Source: Callorhinus ursinus (taxonomy: Eukaryota; Chordata; Mammalia; Carnivora; Otariidae). Taken from it: a stretch of DNA of 64,000 nucleotides. A program made the translations under genes and the position numbers. Positions within the stretch are counted from its first letter, which is position 1. The number at the start of each line of letters is the position of its first letter. Below, piece by piece: positions 55,535 through 64,000 of this stretch. The notes beneath the pieces are model-generated. The model was not told the origin of the DNA. It saw only the letters and a list, made by a program, of their open reading frames with translations, and ran no database searches. The stretch spans positions 59,311,707 through 59,375,706 of the forward strand of contig NW_020312828.1 of NCBI RefSeq assembly GCF_003265705.1. The letters run 5' to 3'.

Positions 55535-56535
55535 CTGAGGTTGATGGTAGCCCGTGGCTTTCCTCCACAAGTTTTTTTATGTTACTCCCTTTGAAGCGGT
55601 AGCACAACTTTATAGCTTTGTATTATTATTAAACTTCATCAATGCAGAGGTTTCTCACTGGTTGTCACAAAGCCTAAGAATGGACCCACAGGATCACTAA
55701 TATTTTAATTCCTTCTGGATAAAATGGACTGAAAGCAACTGTAGTGAAGTTCACTATTTAGTCTACATGATGCAATGCATGTGGATATTTGGAAACACTT
55801 GGAGGACTGACTTCAAATGTCATATTTAGATTCACTTGTATTATATAAACAGTCAAATTCTCAGAGTAGATGATACAGTGTAGGCAGCAACAAACATTTT
55901 CACCCACTGATTTTCTGAAGGAAAAAAAATACATCTGCTTTTCTATTTTTGCTTACAGAAATATGGGAGAAAATAGGAATCTTCACCTTGCATTTGAAAC
56001 TGTAGTGCATTTCACATTTAAACATTCTCTAATTCTGTCCATGGCAAGAAATATATATATACATATGCAATATATATATAAGGACTTCAAAGGATTTTAT
56101 TGTAAATCAGAATTATCTTCCTGGTGAACACAAGGCTCTATCTGGGCAGCAGGTGTGTGTTTTTCATTTGTTTAATATTTGGGTTTTGTTTTGTTTTGTG
56201 GGGGTAGACCATACAATGTAGTTCAACAGGGAAACAAACTAGTAGCCAACATTTAAAAATTTGGTGATCTCACATAAAAACCCACGTCTTTTTTCCTAGG
56301 TTTTATTCACATTTGCAAAATCTGGCATTAATGAGGTTCATTTTTTCACGGGGCAAGACACAGCTGAGGTGGTTGCGACTGCCCCTTTCAGAAGCCGCAC
56401 TGGCCCCTTCACCACGTGACCCCTGAGCCTTGGCATTTTTACACAACCTGCTTGGCTCCCAGAAGCACTTAATTTTGCCATGGTAACTTTTAAGTCCTTT
56501 GATATTAATTATCCCAGGCTTTTTCTGTCTGAGCT

Positions 56536-56785
56536 ATTTTGTAATCTGGAGGTACTAGAGTCTGCCTGCCTGGGTTCAAATCCTGTCTCGACACCAAGTA
56601 GCTGTGTGACCTTCAACAAGTTGCTTCAACTCACTTTGATATAACTGCTTTATCTGGGGAAAAAACAAAACAACAAAAGGATAATAATGATACCCATCTG
56701 ATGGGTTGTTTTGAGGAGTAAAGGAGTTAATTCAGTGCTTGGATAATGGTATATACTCAATAAATGTTAGTTACTATAGCTCTAG
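56536..56785 (+). mobile_element. MIR SINE
   Basis: Well-preserved sense MIR: GCCTGGGTTCAAATCCTGTC, AGCTGTGTGACCTTCAACAA, a GATAATAATGATACCCATCT block, then TGGTATATACTCAATAAATG and TTAGTTACTAT. Confidence 0.9.
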
Positions 56786-56999
56786 TTTCAGACCTCCGTC
56801 CTTTCTCCATACTCAAACTCAGCAATCCCACACATCCCGTAACTGGCTGATACCACCAATTGGACAAATATCTAAAATGCATCTTCATGCTTAATATATC
56901 TATAAATAAATGCTTTAACTTGGGGATTTTGGTACCTTTCTAAAATATACACCAACAATGTCTTCAATAGAGAGCTAAAATATGGATCTCCCATCTCCT

Positions 57000-57290
57000 T
57001 AAACATTTCAAGTTCCCCATCATTTAGAGAACATGACCTACTGCTCTCCTTCTTTCCCCATTTGGTCTAGCTTATCTCTACCACCTTCCACCAACTCCCT
57101 CCATCCTCACTCCTTTCTCCATTCCCATGGGATCAGATGCTATTCACTTAGACTTTGTACTTGCCAGTCTTTATTTTCTCTGCTGGAGACTGTGCTTTCT
57201 TATCACCATGTCCAGTGTCCAGCAGAGTACCTGCAACAGAGCAGGTGCTCTATAAATTTTTATTGAATGCATGAAGAAAGGAAGCATGAA
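57000..57290 (+). mobile_element. L2 LINE 3' end
   Basis: Pyrimidine-rich stretch with TTATCACCATGTCCAGTGTC and CAACAGAGCAGGTGCTCTAT, then AAATTTTTATTGAATGCATG, the usual L2 terminus. Confidence 0.7.
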
Positions 57291-57783
57291 TCCAACTAAT
57301 TTAAGTCCTTCCTATCTATCATTTTAGGTCCAGCTCAAACCAGTTCTTCTATCTTCTCTTCCAAGATCTCTTTCTCTCTCTCATATATTCTCCCATTTTA
57401 TGGTCTATCTTTTTCTATAGTGTTTGTTAGCATGGCTATTTCTTCCACTAAACCATGAGCTTCTAAAGGATAGAGAACACACTTTTGGGGGTCATTTTCC
57501 AAAATGCTTTGCAAATCATCAGTGCTCATTCAAGTGAATGATGTTTCATCATTTCAAAACTCAACAACCATTTAAGAAAAATCCTCATTTATCCACAATT
57601 GGTTTCTTCCCTTCCTTGTGACTTGGTGGGCTCCACTGTCCTGAATTTGGCACCAACTTTGATGACTTCCTCCACCATAGCCAATCTTCCTAGCATCAGT
57701 GTTTTTCTTCCACTAGAGATAGCTCCCTGCATTCACACATTTTTGCTTTCCAATCCACCAAGAATACCATTTCTAGATTGAAG

Positions 57784-57860
57784 TTTTTTAATTTAATTTT
57801 ATTATGTTATGTTAGTCACCATACATCATTAGTTTTTGATGTAGTGATCCACGATGAAGA
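57784..57860 (-). mobile_element. Short L1 3'-end insertion, reverse orientation
   Basis: TTATTATGTTATGTTAGTCA then CCATACATCATTAGTTTTTG is the reverse complement of the carnivore L1 3' end. No clear target-site duplication seen. Confidence 0.75.
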
Positions 57861-58067
57861 AAAACTTAATTTTATCGCTTCCTTGTTCATAACTTTCATC
57901 TTTTCATAACATAGTGGGTAAACTCCAAAATCCTGTTCCACATTCTTAATGCTCTTTACAATCTTAATTCCTCAATTAACTTCCTTCACTCTTCCTTGAA
58001 CCCTCCAAACTAGTTTCTTCCAACTTTCCTCAAATAGACCTTGTACAATAAAACAGGTGGATTTGAA

Positions 58068-58088
58068 ACACACACACACACACACACC
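58068..58088. repeat. Short (CA)n microsatellite
   Basis: About ten CA units within an L2 mosaic. Confidence 0.9.
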
Positions 58089-58225
58089 CTAGGCCTTGTA
58101 CATTCCCTGCTCAGTGCATTTTCAGATTGTTCTCTCTCTTCCCCTCAACCTTCTGAAACCTGTGTAACCTTCAGAGATCAGCTCAAGAGTCCCGACTTTA
58201 TGAAGCTTTAAATGCTAAATCTGGT

Positions 58226-58392
58226 CTTTCTTTTTCTTTCTTTCTTTCCTTTTTTTTTTTTTGAGAGGAAAGGGACAGACAATCTTAAGCAGGCTCCATG
58301 CCTGACGTGGGGCTTGATCTCAGGACCCTGATCACAACCTGTGCCAAAATCAAGAGTCAGAGAAGCCCAATGGACTGAGACATCCAGGTGGC
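58226..58392 (-). mobile_element. Carnivore SINE (SINEC), reverse orientation, inserted into an L2
   Basis: T-rich tail, reverse body and a diverged reverse head (GAGACATCCAGGTGGC). Flanked by TGCTAAATCTGGT (about 58213-58225) and TGCTAAATTTGGT (58394-58406), a target-site duplication with one mismatch. Confidence 0.9.
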
Positions 58393-58894
58393 TTGCTAAA
58401 TTTGGTTTCTAACACTTCTCCAGGAAGGCTGTCAAGCCTACTTCCTCATCAGCTAGATGAACATTTTATTCTTTCCTATTTACCCTTTCTGCAACATCTC
58501 CCAAACCTCCCTTCAGTGATTTCTACTGAACTATTTCCCTACTCTACACCAGGCATCTTCAATCATATTCCTCCTTAAGTTAGTCTAGACTTGTGGGAGC
58601 TAAATTGCACCAAAATTCCATCTTCATTTAAGGAAACAAAAAGAGCCAATGAGGAAATCAAGTGTTTGTTTCTGTATTCAATTGTGACTTCTGGAAGGCA
58701 GGAAATTACGATTTTCAATTGCTCAGCAAAACTTAGTTCACTAAAGAACTGAGAAGAATTAAATGCTCAATTTATAAACTGAAGAAGAGGCTACCAATTT
58801 AACTTAAGACAATTTTCTTTCAAAACATTGCTTTAACAAAAGGCTAAAAACTTGTAAGGTGAGATGGAGTTACCAGATGAAAATTACTAAAATA

Positions 58895-59090
58895 GGGGCG
58901 CCTGGGTGGCTCAGTTGGTTGAGCGACTGCCTTCGGCTCAGGTCATGATCCTGGAGTCCCGGGATCGAGTCGCACGTCGGGCTCCCTGCTGAGCAGGGAG
59001 TCTGCCTCTCCCTCTGACCCTCTTCCCTCTTGTGCTCTCCATCTCTCATTCTCTCTCTCTCAAATAAATAAATAAAATCTTAAAAAAAAA
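58895..59090 (+). mobile_element. Carnivore SINE (SINEC), full length
   Basis: Head GGGGCGCCTGGGTGGCTCAG, intact tRNA-derived region, CT-rich body and CAAATAAATAAATAAAATCT tail. A perfect 16-base target-site duplication (GAAAATTACTAAAATA at 58879-58894 and 59091-59106). Its body differs from the 6.06 and 19.4-kb copies, so it is another subfamily. Confidence 0.97.
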
Positions 59091-60261
59091 GAAAATTACT
59101 AAAATACTCCATTACTGTTGCACTACCACTACAAATTTGAGAAATTTATCTACAAATATCAATCCATAATGGTTTGCAACATGTCATTAACCACAATCTC
59201 ACTCTTGGATACATTTATAAAAGGATGGATAAGTATAATATGCATATATATTTATCATGATGGTTTTCCCATTAGGGAAATACAATTCTTTTCCGTAGAT
59301 TTTTTTTTTCTTTCAAACACTGATTCCTTTTAAATTCTGAAGTTGGGGAAAAGTACTATAAAATGACCATTTGGCTTGCCCACATTGGATTTTGTGTTAG
59401 GTTGGATACAGGGATGAGGGTTGTAGTTTGACTTTGCAGCCAAGTGGGTTTTTTTTTTTTTTTTTAAAGACCTCACACAAAATCAAGGATGTGTATCATG
59501 GGAATGTTCAAAATACTCAGGTAAATGTTTCCAAGCTATCTGAGAATCATCATTTACATAAAATGCAATGTGCCATGTATGCATTACTAGTGCGTGTTTA
59601 TTACTCTGTGCTTCCCGCACGAGAAAGGACTTTGTTTCCTATCAAGACCAAAACCACGGCTACTTTCCCCAATCTCATGCTTTTCACCTGCACCAGCTGC
59701 TTCCAATTACCCGATTCCACCTGCAGGACCCCTCTAGTTGTGTTGAGATTGGTTCCTGTTTCAGAAATAACCAGGAGAGTGACCTGGGCCTGAGGCAGAA
59801 GGCTGCTTCAGTTAGGAGCAACAATCTTGCATCAATTTAGTTTCCTGCTTGTTTTTTCTCCTCTGCAGTCACTGGTTCCCAACTCCTGGCCTGGTTTTTG
59901 ATCACTTGTTTTTCAGTCCCTGAAATGGGATGGGTGCATCCACCCTCCCAGTTTCAGTCCTTGTCTGTTCTATTCACAGCCATTCTAGAATCCTCAAGTG
60001 CTGAAACTGACTTACAGATGATGAACATGAGCCTAGAAAGGTTATGGGGATGAACAAGCGTCATTCTGACAGACTTATAAATTGGACCTTATGGGATGGC
60101 CATTTTATATAGTTCAACCTAACAGAATGCAGTTTCTGAGGTTACCAATTCAGGCTTCCCTTCTGCTGTACCCTGATGTCTTACCATGCTTCAACTCCTT
60201 CAGTTTCCCTACTTGCTTTCAACGCTTATCCTTGCTCTGATATTCGGGATGGCAAGTCTCT

Positions 60262-60465
60262 TGACCTAGCATAGTGTTTCTCAAAGTGTGGTCCACACAC
60301 CACAGATTCATCTGGGAGTACTTGTTAAAAAATATGGGTTTTTTTTTTTTTTTTTTTTTTGGTCCCACACAAGACCCCCCTGACTCAGAATCACTAGTTA
60401 TGAGGTCCATGCATCTATATTTTTAACAAGGCTCCCTAGTGATTCTTAGTTCAGGTTTAGTTCAT
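60262..60465. mobile_element. MER5A-type hAT-Charlie DNA transposon
   Basis: Left terminus AGTGTTTCTCAAAGTGTGGT, GATTCATCTGGGAGTACTTG, a later poly(T) run at about 60338-60360, then CTGACTCAGAATCACTAG and CTCCCTAGTGATTCTTAGTT. Close to the MER5A consensus. Confidence 0.85.
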
Positions 60466-63397
60466 CTCTGGTCTTTTAGCTCCAGTTGGACTATGACCTT
60501 CTGGATTGTGCTACAAGTTCTTTACCAAACCTACTTCCACACCTTTGCCCCTTACTTGCTCCCAAGTATCTTCCTCTTATAATCATTGCAACAAAAGACA
60601 AAATGGAACTTCCATGCTTTGCTACTGGATTATTTGAAGGTAATGGAATTCCACATGTAGGAAAATTATTTAGCAATTCCGATTTTCCACCTATATGTTG
60701 TTCTTGGTTTATTCGATTTTTTCCATTGATTCTACAAAACAAACATTTCTAAAAAATGAATGTTTCCTTTATGGCTTTAAGAAGCTCGCAGGCTCATGAA
60801 CTTTTCTACGAAAGACAAAAGTAATGAAAATTATAATAAAATATGCTAAAGGTAATAAAAAATTATGCCCAGGTGTAATGTCAGTACAAACAATTACCAA
60901 TCAAACCCAGTCTGGATTCCTATTGGATTAAACCAACCCTTCTAAACTTTATTGAAATCTTAAATAATACCAGATTTCTTTTGGGGGGTGGAGATTAAAC
61001 TTACAATTTTACTTTAGAAATAATGTGATCTTCTTAGAACGCCATATTTTACATATCTCAGAAGAAATGTCAGTAGCACTATGCAAAAATAATTCAGCAG
61101 GTTAAAAAAATACTAATAGTTTAACTGTTAACTTTGGTGATTAAATACTTGGAACAAACAAAACTTATGTTCAATGTCACCTACTATGAAATCACTGTGT
61201 AGAGATCTGAGTTCATTCATTTACTTTCATAATTGTTGTCAAAGTTAAAATGTATTAAACCTTTGAAAACAGAAACTAAAATGTTTCAACTTTCTAGATC
61301 ACATAAAAGAGAATACATTTTATGCTTGCTTTGCAAGCCTCTGATGTCTTTTCCTTTCAAGTACACTAAATTACTGACTTACCATGATGACTAACATAAA
61401 AGGACCAAGCAAGATACTGTTCACTTACCAAAGAAGATATATAGGCTCGTTATAATAAAGTACAATTAATTTTCATTTATGTAAACCAAACAACGATACT
61501 AGTAAGAACGGCCTTAGCCATGCTCCAAATCTTCGTTTCAAGAGTCCAAATAGAACGCAGGTTCACAGAATTACATTAGTATATTTTATTCTTTTCTACC
61601 AACCACATTGCTCATATTGCCTTATACATTTTCATTATTCTTGTGATGTTTGAGAAATGACAAAATTAGAGAAGGGGAATCTGATAAGGATAAAGCATGG
61701 CACAAAAGGTATATAGATAATTGCCCTCACAAATCTAGTGCAGTTTTCATCTCTCCTAATTAGCCTCATTACCATACTTTAAGACAGACTAGCAGTCACT
61801 CAAGACCCTGTTCTTTTCTGGGAGAACAAGTGCTGACAGCCAAATGGACAACATATGGAAAAGTACCCTCTTTCCAGCTAGTCTTCCGGGTACTAGGCCT
61901 CTGGCAGAAAATGTAGGACAAGGAAAGTTTCCTAAAATCCACACTCTAATAGGCATCTTTACCTCAGGGGTAGAACAATGTGCCTTAAATACCTCTCTTC
62001 ACCCCTACCTTGTCACAATTTGGGGCGTTTAGGTCCTACATCCTATGTGTTTTCTAACAGGAATGCTGACCATTTTCTAAAAGTACATAAAGAGCATTAG
62101 CACACCAAATCTGCTAGACAACTTGATTTTTTGGACCTCTTCATCATTCAACAACTGCCATGAAATTCTCGCTTTCAGATACCCCGTGGTAGTTTTTGCC
62201 CTTGACATAACTGTGATACCGCCTTAAATTCCTTAGAGACTAAATGTAAGAACTTCACTGATCACCCTTTGAAAGTGAGTTTTAAATATTAATTTAAAAA
62301 AATGTCAGGTCATTCTTGAGTATAACATAACTGTCAATATCGACTCATTTGCTAGAGGGAAAACATTATGGAATCCATAAAAAAAAAAAAAGACAACGTT
62401 TGGTGACAGGCTGAATATTTTTCAGATTTCTGGAAGCCTCACCGCATACCTTCTACCAGGGTTATTTCTAACTAAATCAGTTTTTATAAAATAAATTTTG
62501 ATAAGTCTTAAAAGGTATGTTCAACTTATAATATGGGAAAAGGTCATTATTTGATCACATCAGTCATAGTATTTATAGGATAAATTTTCCCCATTCTGAG
62601 AAATCAGAATGTTTCGGTCCCTTTAATTTAAACCACTTCATTATTAAGTACTTCTATAGATCCTTTCTAGGCCCATTTGTTTATATAATCACAGGTATCT
62701 TTCTTTTTCCTGATGACTTTTCCAGTTCTTTAAAGAAGATTTTTGCTAGATTTAATTTTGCTTTTGCATTGCAAAACCTATGATGCAATCTTAATGGCAA
62801 CAAAATCAGGGAAATGGATTTTCTGCACTTTGCAGTTTGGGGAAACTAACAGTCCATTCAGCGTGACTGAAAAATACCCTGAAGGCCAATATTTACTAAG
62901 CATGGCGCACACACAGGAGCCTTGTTAAAAATCCACAACAAATCTCTCATTGCAAACAAATCCAAAGGCTTCAGAGCCTCTGCAACTGTCTGAGTAATGT
63001 TGATTCTGACAGCAGAAAAGCTGCTTTCTTACCAATCCAGCAGCTAGCGAGAGGTCTGTTGGCCCCAGACCAAGATTTTATGATTTCTTGTCTGTATTCT
63101 TTGCTACATATTCCTCTTGTAACAATCTACCAGAGATGAAGAGCCTAATATTAAGGTGAGGTTTTCTTATCTGCCTACTTAATATTCAAAGTAGATGGCT
63201 AAACAACTAGCTGTTTAACTTGATCATGTCAATAAAGGCATACATAATTAATGTCGGGTTCGCATCAGACGATTGGAAGAAAAATAATGGTCAAAGCAGC
63301 ATTCCCAAATAACAGGAAATACTTTTGAGTTTCACACATAACACTTTTTAAAATGCATGTTGCCTTCATGTGGAGATGCCATGGTAATATGTGATTT

Positions 63398-63399
<2 letters not shown>

Positions 63400-63438
<39 letters not shown>
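63400..63438. repeat. (AC)n microsatellite
   Basis: About 19 pure AC units ending CACGTGCGC; likely polymorphic. Confidence 0.95.
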
Positions 63439-63444
<6 letters not shown>

Positions 63445-64000
63445 TACTTGGAAGAGGAAAAAAGTGAGGAAATTTCTTGCGTGAAAAAAAAAAAGAGTAT
63501 ACAGGAATGCGCTGAACTAGGCACAGCCATATCATGTGCAGAGCGACTAGGCTGTGCGTAAAGCAGAATTCTGCTAAGTACGTCTCCAAAGTTTTCTTAC
63601 AGAAATCTGATTATAAATTTAGTGAGTTATTTCTGATATCTACTTCTTGCACCCACCTACCCTGCCTGGGAAACATCTGTTCTGATCGTGATGTGGAGCC
63701 AGAAACTGAATTCCAAACTCAATGTGATTAGATGATCAGTATTCAGAATCCTATGTCTGCAGGAGCCGCTCTGAATGGCGCAGGCCTCACCAACCATCTT
63801 AAATGCTTTTTTGAACATGCTTTTCATTCTTCACGCTATTTAACTTTCAAATGCCTTACATTCCATTTCCCAAAAATTAGATAATACAATTAAGCGCCTA
63901 TGATTTGGGAGGACCACTTAAAATCACTAGCTAATGCTCTCTCTGAAAAATAACTTTGAGCCCTGAACTTGAAGTAACAGTACACAAGTTTCTTTTTGTA

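Larger units (their letters stand above)
57300..58590 (+). mobile_element. Mosaic of degraded L2 fragments
   Basis: L2-like pieces such as CCATGAGCTTCTAAAGGATA, TTCAGAGATCAGCTCAAGAG and CCAGGAAGGCTGTCAAGCCT, broken by an L1 3' end (57784-57860) and a SINE (58226-58392). Boundaries between copies are uncertain. Confidence 0.55.

Overview
This window is vertebrate nuclear DNA from a caniform carnivore, probably a pinniped. The evidence is several tRNA-derived carnivore Can-SINEs. Two of them (about 6.06 and 19.4 kb) carry a body resembling the seal/sea-lion SINEC subfamily. Carnivore-type L1 3' ends and the general mammalian repeats L2, MIR, MER5 and MaLR are also present. Density of coding sequence is very low, as expected around a large developmental regulator next to a gene desert.

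One gene can be identified with confidence: the 3' part of TRPS1, on the minus strand. Two exons are visible. The 41-codon exon at 32148-32270 carries the GATA-type zinc finger. The terminal coding exon at 28049-29110 carries the basic region, the repression domain with two SUMO-acceptor motifs, and the two Ikaros-like C2H2 fingers. The splice sites and phases join them in frame (HS|TPRP). Numbering back from the stop with the 1281-residue human length puts the GATA cysteines, the C2H2 fingers and the SUMO lysines on the human positions as I remember them. A 3' UTR of about 5.6 kb follows, down to a poly(A) signal at 22450-22455. It contains a miR-221/222 8-mer, a miR-30 8-mer and three Pumilio-type motifs.

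Layout from left to right. 1-22.4 kb is intergenic DNA downstream of TRPS1, holding an L1 3' end, an old reverse-strand L1, L2 copies, MIR, MER5 and SINEs. 22.4-28.05 kb is the TRPS1 3' UTR. 28.05-29.11 kb is the last coding exon. 29.11-32.15 kb is the last intron, with an antisense MaLR-type LTR. 32.15-32.27 kb is the GATA-finger exon. 32.27-64.0 kb is the 3' part of the preceding large intron, which I see as exon-free. It has scattered SINEs, MIR, MER5, L2 and microsatellites.

I looked for an undescribed genetic system and found none. All other open frames are short, lack recognisable domains, and are explained by chance or by old repeats. The items worth a second look are the exact GATA-exon architecture, the 3' UTR control motifs, a 68-bp near-perfect tandem duplication at 17.27-17.40 kb, and several nested or target-site-flanked retroelements.
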